The notes below the pieces were generated by a model. It made no database searches. It saw only the letters and a list, made by a program, of their open reading frames with translations, and was not told where the DNA came from. A program made the position numbers and the translations under genes. A stretch of DNA of 59,511 nucleotides, taken from Candidatus Brocadia carolinensis. GTDB lineage: Bacteria > Planctomycetota > Brocadiia > Brocadiales > Brocadiaceae. The stretch covers positions 1 through 59,511 of the forward strand of contig AYTS01000209.1 in assembly GCA_002009475.1 (NCBI GenBank). The letters are read 5' to 3'. Of the stretch, positions 50,488-59,511 are shown one piece after another; the stretch's first letter is position 1; the number at the start of each line of letters is the position of its first letter.

Positions 50488-52689
50488 ATGGCTGAACAGA
50501 CGATAAAATTTGATATTACCGGCATGCACTGCGTCAATTGTGCCATGACGATTGAACGAAGGCTGAAGGATTTACAGGGAATTAAATCCGTCCGGATCAA
50601 TTTTTCCCGCGCAGCCGGAATCGTAACCTATGATGCCGATGTCACAAACAAATCTCAAATCACACGGTATGTAAAAGAGATCGGCTATACCGCCAAAGAA
50701 CGCGTTCGACTCGATCAAACCTCCCAGGCATCCATCCAGATGGGATGGCTTATCCTCAGCATCCTAGCCTCCATCGCCATGATGGTATTGATGTACGCAC
50801 CCCTGCCTGCCCGCGTGCATAGCAACATGCCCTATATAATGATGATGATTGCTACGGTGACGGTGCTGGGGCCTGGCATGGATTTCTTCATCAGCGCCTA
50901 TAAGTCCATCAGAAATCTCTTTGCAAATATGGATGTGCTGGTATCGCTGGGTGTCCTGTCAGCCTATTGTTACAGTATCTTCGCTATCTTCGGTAGCTTC
51001 GGCGTCTCAGGCCATGCCTTTTTCGAGACGGCAGTGATGCTGATTGCCTTTATCCGCATCGGAAAGTATCTGGAGGAACGGGTAAAGGGCAGGGCAAGTC
51101 ATGCACTCCAGAAATTGGTAAAACTCCAGGCCGACAAGGCCAGGTTACTATCGTCGGAAGGAATAGAATCTGAGGTCAATGCGTCCTCCCTTCAAGTGGG
51201 GGATGTTGTGATAGTCAGGGCGGGTGAAATTATTCCCGTGGATGGTGAGGTAATGGAGGGCGCTTCATCGGTGGATGAATCCATGGTGACGGGTGAATCC
51301 ATGCCCGTGATAAAGCAGAAAGGTAGCAGCGTTGTGGGGGCAACGATAAATAAAACAGGCCTCTTGAAGGTAAAAACCACAAAGGTGGGCGAAGAAACCG
51401 TTCTGTCGCAGATCATTACGATGGTTGAAGATGCCCAGATGGACAAGGCCCCTATCCAGCGGTTTGCAGATCGGGTATCCAACATATTTGTTCCCATAGT
51501 CGTCGGGTTGTCTATCGTGACCTTTCTCTGCTGGTATTTTGTGTTTTATGATGCTGCCGGGCAGCAACCCTTTGTGTGGGCATTAAAGACGGCCATTGCG
51601 GTGCTGGTGATCGCATGTCCATGCGCCATGGGACTTGCCACGCCAACGGCCATTATGGTGGGAAGTGGTGTGGGTCTTGATCATGCCATCCTTATCAAAC
51701 GTGCCAGCGCCCTTGAGGAAGTTGCACGGCTCAATGTTATGGTATTCGATAAAACAGGCACCATTACAGAAGGACGTTTTACCGTAACTGATATTGTTCC
51801 ATCAAATACTTTTACTGAAGCTGAGTTGATAACCCTGGCAGCTGCCGGGTGTGCCTTTTCCAATCACCCCCTCGCTCAATCGGTGGTAGATGAAGCAAGG
51901 AAAAAAACGCTCACGTGGGATACGGTTCAACATTTTCAGGAAAAGGCGGGGAGTGGAATTGCCTGCCATTACCAGGGGAAAGATTTGCTGATTGGGAATG
52001 AAGGCCTTCTGACCTCTCATGGAATCACCCTTGATAAACTCAAAGACACGGTTGAAGAATTAGAATCCCACGGAAAATCGTTTATGTTCGTAGCATATGG
52101 CGGTATCAGTGTTGGGGTTCTGGCTCTTATGGATAAAATAAAACAAACTGCACGGGATGTCGTGATGCAATTACAACAGATGAACATACGGGCAATCATG
52201 ATGACGGGCGATAGCGAACAAGTGGCAAAGGCTGTGGCTTCAGCGGTGGGCATTGAAGAGCATCGAGCAAAAGTCTTACCCGCGGAAAAGATGGAGGTTA
52301 TAAAGGGTTTTCAGGAAAAAGGGCTGAAGGTGGGTATGGTAGGTGACGGCATCAATGATGCCCCGGCGCTTGCGCAGGCAGACGTGGGCATTGCTATCGA
52401 CGCAGGGACGGATGTCGCAAAGGAAACGGGAGATATTGTTTTGATAAAAAATGATATGATGGACGTCGTAAGGGCTATTCAATTGGGCAAAAGGACACTG
52501 TCCAAGGTCAGACAGAATTTATTTTGGGCATTTTTTTACAACGTGATCGGAATTCCCATTGCGGCGGGCGTCATGTATCCCCTTATTGGTATCAGCCTGA
52601 AACCTGAATATGCCGGACTGGCAATGGCCTTCTCCTCCGTATCGGTGGTAACCAATTCCTTATTACTCAAAGCGCGTCGCATGTCATAA
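50488..52689 (+). CDS. copA: copper-translocating P-type ATPase
   Basis: 733 residues, normal for one-HMA-domain CopA. The N-terminal metal-binding motif is GMHCVNCA (Cys 15 and 18). Eight transmembrane helices contain the [10 protein letters not shown] transport site near residue 375. The actuator domain carries TGES; the phosphorylation site is FDKTGT; the nucleotide and hinge motifs are [16 protein letters not shown] and GDGINDAP. It pumps Cu(I) out of the cytoplasm. AGGAGG precedes the ATG. No copper regulator adjoins it. Confidence 0.95.
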   Translation: MAEQTIKFDITGMHCVNCAMTIERRLKDLQGIKSVRINFSRAAGIVTYDADVTNKSQITRYVKEIGYTAKERVRLDQTSQASIQMGWLILSILASIAMMVLMYAPLPARVHSNMPYIMMMIATVTVLGPGMDFFISAYKSIRNLFANMDVLVSLGVLSAYCYSIFAIFGSFGVSGHAFFETAVMLIAFIRIGKYLEERVKGRASHALQKLVKLQADKARLLSSEGIESEVNASSLQVGDVVIVRAGEIIPVDGEVMEGASSVDESMVTGESMPVIKQKGSSVVGATINKTGLLKVKTTKVGEETVLSQIITMVEDAQMDKAPIQRFADRVSNIFVPIVVGLSIVTFLCWYFVFYDAAGQQPFVWALKTAIAVLVIACPCAMGLATPTAIMVGSGVGLDHAILIKRASALEEVARLNVMVFDKTGTITEGRFTVTDIVPSNTFTEAELITLAAAGCAFSNHPLAQSVVDEARKKTLTWDTVQHFQEKAGSGIACHYQGKDLLIGNEGLLTSHGITLDKLKDTVEELESHGKSFMFVAYGGISVGVLALMDKIKQTARDVVMQLQQMNIRAIMMTGDSEQVAKAVASAVGIEEHRAKVLPAEKMEVIKGFQEKGLKVGMVGDGINDAPALAQADVGIAIDAGTDVAKETGDIVLIKNDMMDVVRAIQLGKRTLSKVRQNLFWAFFYNVIGIPIAAGVMYPLIGISLKPEYAGLAMAFSSVSVVTNSLLLKARRMS

Positions 52690-52723
52690 GGCATCATGAA
52701 TACTTCCTTGTCAATGGATGCAT

Positions 52724-52752
52724 TTGACATTTATTGTCAACCGGTTTATACT
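52724..52752 (+). promoter_or_regulatory. sigma-70-type promoter of mgtC
   Basis: TTGACA at 52724-52729, a 17-base spacer, then TATACT at 52747-52752. It lies about 70 bases upstream of the ATG at 52824. Confidence 0.75.
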
Positions 52753-52823
52753 CTCTGTCACTTGGGTAAATATCTTCAACGTCAGAGGTTGTTGCTTAAA
52801 TTTTCATTCGATAAGGAGCGGAT

Positions 52824-53525
52824 ATGCATTACCTGTTAAGTATTATGGAAAGTGTTGATAACCCTGTCGGAAAACTTCTCATCGCATCTGCGTTAGGGGG
52901 AATTATCGGGTGGGAACGGGAACGGCGGGGACGTCCTGCAGGATTGCGGACACACCTCCTGGTATGCATCGGTGTTACCTTGATGATGGTGGTGTCTGAG
53001 CATATCTTTGAAAAATACAAAACGTTTGCCGCTGATTCCATTATGCGGGTTGATCCTGGCAGAATTGCTGCCCAGGTGGTAACAGGGATCGGCTTTCTGG
53101 GCGCGGGTACGATTATGAGATTTAAAACCACCGTGCGGGGATTGACGACCGCTGCATCCTTATGGGTCGTAGCCGGTATTGGCTTGGCAGTAGGAAGCAG
53201 TTGCTATCTTCCGGCGATACTTACTACCCTTATAACCGTTTTTGCACTATACTTAGGGCCTCTCTTTGAGCGTGGTATCAGGCGTGATCTCTATAGAACT
53301 ATTACGGTTTGCGTTTCCGGTACAGAGCCCAATTTTACCTCCATTACGGATGTGCTGAAAAACAACTCCATGGAGCTTCAGCATTATGAGTTTGAGCGCG
53401 ATCTCGAGAAAAATGAAGTCCGGTACAGCATTGATGTGCGATATAAGGATGAGACTTTAGTCTCAAAGGTTTGCGACGACATTACAAAGTCAATCGGAGA
53501 TATCACCAGGCTTGGGTGGGAATAA
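52824..53525 (+). CDS. mgtC: MgtC/SapB-family membrane protein
   Basis: 233 residues. The membrane domain (residues 1-150) has the family signatures ALGGIIGWERERRGRPAGLRTH and GIGFLGAGTIMR, then VRGLTTAASLWVVAGIGLAVG. A soluble C-terminal domain (residues about 150-233, ACT-like) follows. Family members help cells adapt to low Mg2+ or acid and may modulate P-type ATPases or ATP synthase; transport itself is doubted. AAGGAG precedes the ATG. It follows copA with its own promoter. Confidence 0.88.
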   Translation: MHYLLSIMESVDNPVGKLLIASALGGIIGWERERRGRPAGLRTHLLVCIGVTLMMVVSEHIFEKYKTFAADSIMRVDPGRIAAQVVTGIGFLGAGTIMRFKTTVRGLTTAASLWVVAGIGLAVGSSCYLPAILTTLITVFALYLGPLFERGIRRDLYRTITVCVSGTEPNFTSITDVLKNNSMELQHYEFERDLEKNEVRYSIDVRYKDETLVSKVCDDITKSIGDITRLGWE

Positions 53526-53563
53526 TCATTTTTTGATTATCTAACTGCCGATCAAATAAACAT

Positions 53564-53592
53564 TTGACAATACCTGGCCTATTTGATATATT
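53564..53592 (+). promoter_or_regulatory. sigma-70-type promoter of the TPR lipoprotein gene
   Basis: TTGACA at 53564-53569, a 17-base spacer and TATATT at 53587-53592. Just after it, CCCCTGAAAG (near 53594) pairs with CTTTCAAGGGG (near 53622), so the transcript would begin with a stem-loop. Confidence 0.7.
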
Positions 53593-53740
53593 CCCCCTGA
53601 AAGCACAAGGTTGCTAGCCAACTTTCAAGGGGTATGTTATACGTTGTCCTTACACGAGATTCTTAAAATTACGGAATGTCAAATAAGTCCCTTATAAACA
53701 CGTCCATCTATCAATAACCGTTTTCATGGGAGATTTGATA

Positions 53741-54999
53741 ATGATTAAGAACCTAGTATCGCCATTCAGGTTATTAACGTTAATGGCAGTATTAGTTTCT
53801 GGTGGTATATGCGGATGTTCTAAGGTTGATATGCCGGATGAAGTTATAACCGCATATCGCAAGGCCATCCAGATTAACCCGAAAATGGCGGACGCCCACT
53901 ATAACCTGGGAATGGCCTACAATGACCGCGCCATGATTGATGAGGCAATAGCCGCGCTAAAAAAAAGCTACGGAAATTGATCCAAACTATAAGGATGCAC
54001 TTTTACAACTGGGATTGCTTTGTCTGGAGAAAGAACGTTGGGAAGAAGCGATTGCTGCGCTCGAATCTGTAATCAGATTGGATCCCAGGAACGAATTGGC
54101 GCTTGGTAAGCTAGCCGATGTCTATAAAGCAAGAAAGATGTTTGGTGAAGCCATTCATGAGTACAAAAAGGTATTAGAAGCTAATCCCAACGACGTTGTG
54201 ACCCAATATAATTTGGGTGCAGCTTATGCTGAAAAAAATGACCCGGAGGAGGCAATCAAGGCATTCAAAAAGGCCATTGAGCTCAATCCGAATTATGCCG
54301 ACGCACATTTCGGTTTGGGTCAGATATTTTTAGACAGGAAACAACTGGAAGAAGCGACTGTAGAATTAAAAAAAAGCCGCAGATATTAATCCCCGCCATG
54401 CTTTGGCGCATTATTGCCTTGGATTGACCTACTACGCCCAACAGGATCTTATTAAGGCCGCGGAGGCATTTCGACGCTCAATCGAGGTTGACGCCAAAGA
54501 TCCGAAGGCGCATTACAGCCTGGGGATTGTTTATGCGGACGAGAGGTTCTTTGACAAGGCCATAGAAGAGTTCCGTACGGTAATTAAGCTCGATGCTGGT
54601 AATGCAGAAGCGTATTATCGGCTTGGAAAAGCTTATGCAGACAAGCGGGTGCTTGTGAATGCCATTGCCACCATTCGCAAGGCTGCAGCGGCTCATTACA
54701 ACATAAAGAATCCTTATTCAGACAAAAGGGCGCTGGATGAAGCTATTGCCTCATTACAAAAAGCCATTGAGGTGAATCCTTACAATCCATCGGTATATTT
54801 TGACCTTGGAAGCGCCTATTCACAAAGCAGAATCCTGGATGATGCCGCGGCGGCACTTGAAGAGACCGTTCGGATTGATCCGAATTTTGCAAAGGCACAC
54901 TATGGTTTAAGCCTTATTTACGAGCGGAAAGGAATGAAAGAGGAGGCGCAGCGCGAGTTTTCATCATACAAGCAATTAACCGGTGAATGCGGGAAATAA
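53741..54999 (+). CDS. TPR-repeat lipoprotein (two frame breaks)
   Basis: About 418 residues after removing one A from the runs 53959-53966 and 54368-54375. A signal of lipoprotein type (LLTLMAVLVSGGICGCS) comes first. About ten tetratricopeptide repeats follow, with the consensus seen in INPKMADAHYNLGMAYNDR, LNPNYADAHFGLGQIFLDR and DPNFAKAHYGLSLIYERKG. The ATG at 53741 has GGGAGA upstream. TPR superhelices bind protein partners; no enzymatic domain is present. A terminator follows. Confidence 0.82.
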
Positions 55000-55063
55000 A
55001 TTGTCGGGAGACATATCTCCCGAAGGTCGTAATACCTGCGCGCCGAAATCAGGAGATCACAGA

Positions 55064-55089
55064 AAAGAGGGTTCAAGCCCTCTTTTTTT
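55064..55089 (+). terminator. rho-independent terminator after the TPR gene
   Basis: An 8-bp stem (AAAGAGGG with CCCTCTTT, 6-base loop) runs into a T tract ending at 55089. A second 8-bp hairpin (TCGGGAGA with its complement) lies just upstream at 55004-55023. Confidence 0.85.
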
Positions 55090-55119
55090 GTTTCATCATG
55101 GGGAAATCCGTCGTGTCCT

Positions 55120-56617
55120 ATGCGGGATAAGATATATGCCTATCTGAAGTCTCATAACAGCGGCGCTACCAGCCATGAACTGGTTGAACAGGTATTGAAA
55201 ATCACAGGCGCCTCACCAGGGATCAGTAAAACACTGATCCAGACTGCCGTTGCAGGAGACCGCAGGTTTGCAGTAGATGAGCAGCACCTCTGGAAAATTG
55301 CAGAAGGAGGGGGTACGCCTTTCCCGGAAACCGAGTTTGTTCTGCTCAGCTTCATAACGGCTGACACGGCTGAAAGGGCAAAAACGATTGTCGAAGTGAG
55401 TGCACAAAAAATCAAAAACGACACGATCGTAGACCGCCTTCACATCTGCATAAATCCCGGTTTGTCAGCCGCTTCAACCCTTCACTTGCCTCCCGATTTC
55501 ATGCAGGAAATTAAAAATGGTGTTTCCGGGGAGAAGGCCGCGCGTTCTCTCGCTGATTTCTTCGCAGAGGCGGTTTTGGTCGGCTACGACATCCAGTCTG
55601 CCATGCATCAGATCAATAAGATACTGAATACCTTCCAGAGAACGATTGAAAATGCCTCGCTGTGTTTACGCTGCCTTACAAAGAAACTCATGCCTGCGCT
55701 TCACCAAAAATCGCTGAGCGATGTGGCCTCACACTTCAAACTCCCCATCCTGGATGTCCGGCGTACCGAAAGAGAGATCGGCACCATTGCAGATATCTTC
55801 TCCCGATACAAAGAATTATTAAAAGAACATGGCTTCAAAACCGTGGAAGAGGCACTGGAATTTCAATATCCTCTTATTGAATATGTCGATTTCAGTAAAT
55901 ATGCCTTCGATAAATATTTCCTGTGGTCCATCCCTCAGATGCCAGGCGTCTATAAAATGAAGAATAAACATGGTGAGGTAATTTATGTAGGCAAGGCAAA
56001 GAATTTGAAGGCACGGGTGAGTTCTTATTTTTGGAACACGGCAGACCGGTTGCAAAAGATAGCCGATCTGTTGCGGGACGTTTACTGCATTGAATATGAA
56101 GTTACCGGCTCGGAGCTTTCGGCAATGCTTATGGAATACCGGTTGATACAACAATACCGGCCACGAGTGAACCAGCAATTCGAAGTGCATGAAAGGCCTG
56201 CCCGGTATGGAAAATTGAGAAATTTCATTGCTATCTTACCTTCGTCAACAGAAGAAAGTCTGGAACTGTTCTTTGCCAGAGATGGATTGCCCCTGAAACA
56301 ATACGAAGTCTTAAAAGATGCCGTAAACTTTTCCGAAGTCGAAAAAAATTTTAGATATCATGTATTATGGAACGGCGAAACATGGCCGCTCTCCCACGTG
56401 TGCAAACGCAGAGGAAACTCTTCCAAATGACCTTTTGACAGCCCGGATTGAGGGTGGGGAAATAGACATCGTGCTAAGTTGGTTGGAAGCAAACAAAGAT
56501 TACGTGAATTACATAAATCTGGATACCGTTTGTACCAAAGATGCATGCATGAATCTGGTGAAGGATTATATCAAAGACGAAGAAACACCCCGAAAGAAGC
56601 ATTTCCGCTTGAAGTAG
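55120..56617 (+). CDS. GIY-YIG-domain protein with N-terminal winged helix (one frame break)
   Basis: About 498 residues after removing one A from the A7 run 56342-56348. Residues about 1-65 look like a winged helix (GATSHELVEQVLKITGASPG). A second domain (about 70-210) sits where UvrC/Cho-like relatives carry a DnaQ-type exonuclease but lacks its acidic motif (FVLLSFITADT for FVVxDxET). The GIY-YIG nuclease core spans about residues 285-365: PGVYKMKNKHGEVIYVGKAKNLKARVSSYF, with the later conserved Glu in TGSELSAMLMEYRLI. These features suggest DNA repair or mobile-element defence; the role is unproven. Confidence 0.75.
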
Positions 56618-56649
56618 CAATTCACCGGCTTAAAAACCTATTATCATAA

Positions 56650-57030
56650 ATGGTTGCATATGAGCGCGCATCGCGGAATCCCAGCATGAAGGTAGGATTT
56701 TATGTGGGCTGCCTCATCAATTACGCCTATACCGACATTGCCGATGCAGTAATCGAGGTATTAAACCAATTTGGAGTTGAGGCGATTGTGTTCCCCAAAG
56801 CAGTTGTGCTGTGGCATCTCCGCTAGGTCGTTGAGGGATGTCAAGACGGCGCAAAGACTGGGAAATACAAGGCAAAAGCTATTAGAAAAAGCGGTGTGGA
56901 AGTTGTAACAACGGGTTGTCCAGGATGTCATTTCCAAATTGAAGACCTGCTTGATGCAACGGGTTCTGCGGTTAAATGTACGCACACCATACAGGTGTTG
57001 TGGAATGCTCTGGTTTCAACCACGAAATAG
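56650..57030 (+). pseudogene. truncated, frameshifted CCG-domain Fe-S oxidoreductase
   Basis: The sequence MKVGFYVGCLINYAYTDIAD starts at 56686 and resembles GlcF/LutA/HdrB-type cysteine-rich domains. In other frames it continues KQLCCGIS (the CCG motif) with DVKTAQRLGN, then SGVEVVTTGCPGC and IQVLWNAL to a stop at 57030. At least two single-base shifts are needed, and the N-terminal ferredoxin domain is absent. The loss of that domain marks a true remnant rather than a base-call error alone. Confidence 0.65.
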
Positions 57031-57124
57031 CCTCTGCCAGTAAAGCTCTGGTAAACCTGGTATAAAATGATGAACACTTTAAAAGCATTTATGGTTTTTT
57101 ACTTTTTCCTGAGGGGGGATTTGT

Positions 57125-57208
57125 ATGGCAACAATGACTGTTAGGGGAATTGATGCTGAGGTAGTTTATAAACGACTCGACAAGGTCATCCAAATTATGG
57201 ATTTTTGA
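57125..57208 (+). pseudogene. truncated ribbon-helix-helix antitoxin remnant
   Basis: A 27-codon frame, MATMTVRGIDAEVVYKRLDK then a stop, resembles the N-terminus of RHH antitoxins of FitA type (MATLTIRxLD...). GAGGGG lies upstream. The remaining part of the domain and any toxin are absent. Confidence 0.45.
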
Positions 57209-57272
57209 TTCATTCATTGGTAATATTTTTTTGTTGAGATGCTTGAGTTTTTTTTTATCCTTAGAACATACT

Positions 57273-57485
57273 TTACCTCATTAAATTCTTCAGTGTCTCG
57301 CCTTCCTTTCTTTCCTCAACAAGATAAAATTCTGCTTCCTCATTAATTATCTCAAAAGGTAATTTCATCTGGTGGTATGTACAAATTTTCTTTTCTCTAT
57401 GCTGTTCTGTCATCAGCGCTAACACCGACTTCTTATATTGTGTGTCCGGATTTCCTGATAAATGCTCGCCTTTGCTCTCGATTAC
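57273..57485 (-). pseudogene. C-terminal fragment of a type III restriction/helicase-like protein
   Basis: The minus strand reads ESKGEHLSGNPDTQYKKSVL onward and ends LKNLMR with a stop. The ETKGxHLxGNxDTxYK pattern is typical of the C-terminal part of type III restriction subunits and related helicases. The frame upstream of 57485 is not coding for this family: it lies in repeat copy E, which therefore marks the truncation point. Confidence 0.55.
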
Positions 57486-57716
57486 ATAACGCAGCAAAGC
57501 TGCAACCAAATTCTCCGTTGTGAAAGCGGGAGATTGCTTCGGAAAAGACCCCTCGCAATGACACAGGCTATGCTTTGATGACATATTATGCGTTGTCATT
57601 GCGAGCGAAGCGAAGCAATCTTTCTCTCATAAACAATCTGTACCTCCTGATAATGGGTAGATAGGGTTGCAAAAAAACTTACAAAAAAAAAGAAGTTTTT
57701 ACACGGTAATACTATA
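57484..57716 (+). repeat. dispersed palindromic repeat, copy E
   Basis: A full-length copy without the extra segment, closest to copy C. The left end abuts the truncated restriction-like fragment; the right-end A/T hairpin and ACTATA terminus are intact. Downstream (about 57839-57900) an imperfect palindrome, AAGAATCTCAT ... GATGGGATTCTT, lies in otherwise empty sequence. Confidence 0.88.
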
Positions 57717-57963
57717 AATAAATCATGCTAATCATGCCGCCAATGGTAGTGGCCGTAGCAACAGAATATTCTCACAACATAGTTGTGTAAGGTTGGATTG
57801 GTAAAATGACTATTTCAGGTAAATTGTCCTTCTAAGAAGTGAAGCGGAGAAGAATCTCATTTTACAAACGATGGGATTCTTCACTCCCATTGGTCGTTCA
57901 GATGACGCCTCTTCAATTTAATGGTATTGTACTCTTACCTCAGATATTTCGTATACCTGTCTA

Positions 57964-58971
57964 TCACAGCAGCTTCTCGGCAATCTGGATAGCATTCAGG
58001 GCGGCTCCTTTTCGGATATTATCGCTTACCACCCACAGGTTGATTCCATGATCAATCGATTCATCTTCACGAATACGGCCCACAAAGACTTCGTCTTTCC
58101 CCGCAGCCAGGGTGGCCAAGGGATACAATTGATTGGCCGGATCATCCAACAGTTTAACACCCGGCGCCGTCGAAAGAAGCTTTTTTACTGCCGCTGCGGT
58201 AATTTTCTTCTCTGTTTCAATATTTATACACTCGCTATGACTGCGAAAAACAGGCACACGTACGGTCGTTGCAGTAACCCGGATACTATTATCCCCCATG
58301 ATCTTTTTGGTCTCGCTTATCATCTTCATCTCTTCTGATGTATACCCATTAGGAAGAAACGCATTGCTTTGGGGAATCTGAGGCAACACGTTAAAGGCAA
58401 TCTGGTGGGGAAACAGATTTCTTTTAAAACCTGCCTGCCCGGACAGAATACTCGCCGTCTCTTTTTGAAGTTCATCAATGGCTTTCAACCCTGCACCGGA
58501 CACTGCCTGATATGTTGACACGACAATCCTCTTTATCCTGGCGGCATCATGGATTGGTTTCAAGGCAACCACCATCTGAATGGTGGAGCAATTCGGGTTG
58601 GCAATCACACCGTGATGCTTAGCAATATCCTGCGGATTCACCTCCGGCACCACCAGCGGCACGTCATCATCCATCCTGAAGGCGCTGGAATTATCCACAC
58701 AAACGGCCCCACTCTCGATAGCGTAGGGCACATATTCCCTGCTGATGCTTGCCCCTGCGCTAAACAGGGCAATCTTTATGCCCTGAAATGAATGCCTCGT
58801 CAGTTCCTGCACGGTGTAATCAGCCCCGCAAAACCGCATCTTTTTCCCGGCAGAACGTTGAGAGGCTAGTAACCTCAATTCTTTCAACGGGAATTTTCTA
58901 CTTTCCAGTATCCTGAGAAATTCCTCACCTACAGCACCCGTTGCACCAACTACGGCTACATTTACTGCCAT
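57964..58971 (-). CDS. asd: aspartate-semialdehyde dehydrogenase
   Basis: 335 residues, normal for Asd, which makes aspartate semialdehyde for lysine, diaminopimelate, threonine and methionine synthesis. The Rossmann motif VAVVGATGAVGEEFLRIL opens the protein; the active-site cysteine lies in VIANPNCSTIQMV near residue 128. SGAGLKAIDEL and the C-terminal His-containing VPVFRSHSE are further family blocks. It is transcribed leftwards, with no partner genes nearby. Confidence 0.96.
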   Translation of the reverse strand: MAVNVAVVGATGAVGEEFLRILESRKFPLKELRLLASQRSAGKKMRFCGADYTVQELTRHSFQGIKIALFSAGASISREYVPYAIESGAVCVDNSSAFRMDDDVPLVVPEVNPQDIAKHHGVIANPNCSTIQMVVALKPIHDAARIKRIVVSTYQAVSGAGLKAIDELQKETASILSGQAGFKRNLFPHQIAFNVLPQIPQSNAFLPNGYTSEEMKMISETKKIMGDNSIRVTATTVRVPVFRSHSECINIETEKKITAAAVKKLLSTAPGVKLLDDPANQLYPLATLAAGKDEVFVGRIREDESIDHGINLWVVSDNIRKGAALNAIQIAEKLL

Positions 58972-59376
58972 CTTTTTCCAAAACTCCTTTCGTTACTCCG
59001 TTCTTTAATACAAAGACACGAAAAAGACTTTAATACTGAAATCCTGCAATCAAGACGCAACCCATTTTAATAAGTAGCTTCTCTAAAGGATGTGAAGAAT
59101 TTAAACTATTTTATGGGAAATTCTTCTTTTTGATGAAGAATATAACACAAAAAGGGGGCAAAATACACTCCAAAATCAAGACGGAGATGCATTCAGGGGG
59201 GAAGTGCACGCAGGGCTTTTCCCGGTATTAAACCGTATGAGGAACTTGTTTTTCGGGCGAGTGGCGGGAGAAATCGTACGCAAGAAACGTAGTGCAAATG
59301 CACCATCTAACTCTTGTCAACAACTGTTTTCTTTTGATCTTTCACCCTCTTTTTATCCTGGTTTCCAATCCTTACT
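58972..59376. other. intergenic region upstream of asd, no gene seen
   Basis: About 400 bases between asd and the right-end insertion sequence. No coherent frame, RNA gene or riboswitch was recognised; it presumably contains the asd promoter. Confidence 0.55.
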
Positions 59377-59511
59377 TAACCTAAGTTACGCATTTAAGAG
59401 CATAAGTAGCTGGTATACAAGGGTCTTCAAATATTTTCCTCACTACAAAGCTGTTTTTTTGAAGGTTATCCGCTTTCTTTTTATCGCCTGTGGATCAACT
59501 CCGAGTTTTTT
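59377..59511 (-). mobile_element. 3' end of an insertion sequence (right contig end)
   Basis: The exact inverted copy of 12-146. The same C-terminal frame reads leftwards with its stop at 59443-59445. The identity stops at 59377, marking the element's end. The two copies face inward from the contig ends. Confidence 0.75.

Noticed and set aside
53522..53540. Terminator after mgtC (ATAATCA hairpin)
   Set aside because: Only a 7-bp A/T stem and no T tract after it; too weak to call.
1..59511. CRISPR array, prophage or conjugative module
   Set aside because: No regularly spaced direct repeats, cas genes, structural phage genes or relaxase were seen; the repeats present are dispersed and palindromic.

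Overview
The window looks like a complete contig from an anammox planctomycete (Candidatus Kuenenia or a close relative). This assignment is inferred from content: an octaheme hydroxylamine-oxidoreductase-like cytochrome, a Gram-negative envelope set (bamA, skp, lpxC, lpxA), an alginate-export-type porin and a modest G+C content. No rRNA is present. Both ends carry the same 135-bp sequence in inverted orientation. It encodes the last residues of a transposase, so assembly probably stopped inside a multicopy insertion sequence.

Layout: 0-1 kb holds insertion-sequence remnants. 1.1-5.4 kb holds parB with two parS sites, an ABC permease, a phosphoesterase and serA. 5.6-11.4 kb holds a secreted coiled-coil protein, a formylglycine-generating-enzyme-like protein, two exported beta-carbonic-anhydrase-like proteins and two SPFH membrane proteins. 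12-20 kb holds the porin, trpE, two AMMECR1 genes (one fused to an exported MEMO domain), ilvD and tRNA-Gln. 20.5-31.8 kb is a long co-directional housekeeping run: prs, rplY, pth, rpsF, ssb, rpsR, rplI, dnaB, bamA, skp, lpxC, lpxA and an oxidoreductase. It continues into radical SAM, DUF1858, cupin and DUF2249 genes and the octaheme cytochrome (31.8-35.8 kb). 36-42 kb holds gcvT/gcvH, a YkgJ-type cysteine cluster protein, a TPR protein, a PP-loop enzyme and a cytoplasmic MEMO protein. 42.5-45.2 kb holds a formate dehydrogenase whose in-frame UGA at codon 358 is best read as selenocysteine. 45.4-57 kb holds a PKD-repeat surface protein, a metallo-beta-lactamase-fold protein, copA, mgtC, a TPR lipoprotein, a GIY-YIG protein and several gene remnants. 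asd and an empty stretch close the window.

Two sequence-wide patterns matter for any reader. First, at least 22 frame breaks interrupt otherwise conserved genes. Twenty are repaired by removing one base from an A/T run of 6-10, and two by adding one G/C base; every repaired length is a whole number of codons. These are most simply base-call errors, so I list the genes as single units. The UGA in formate dehydrogenase is different: both halves are in the same frame and a bacterial SECIS-like hairpin follows. Second, an intergenic palindromic repeat of about 230 bp occurs in four long copies and two shorter or remodelled ones, and one copy abuts a truncated gene.
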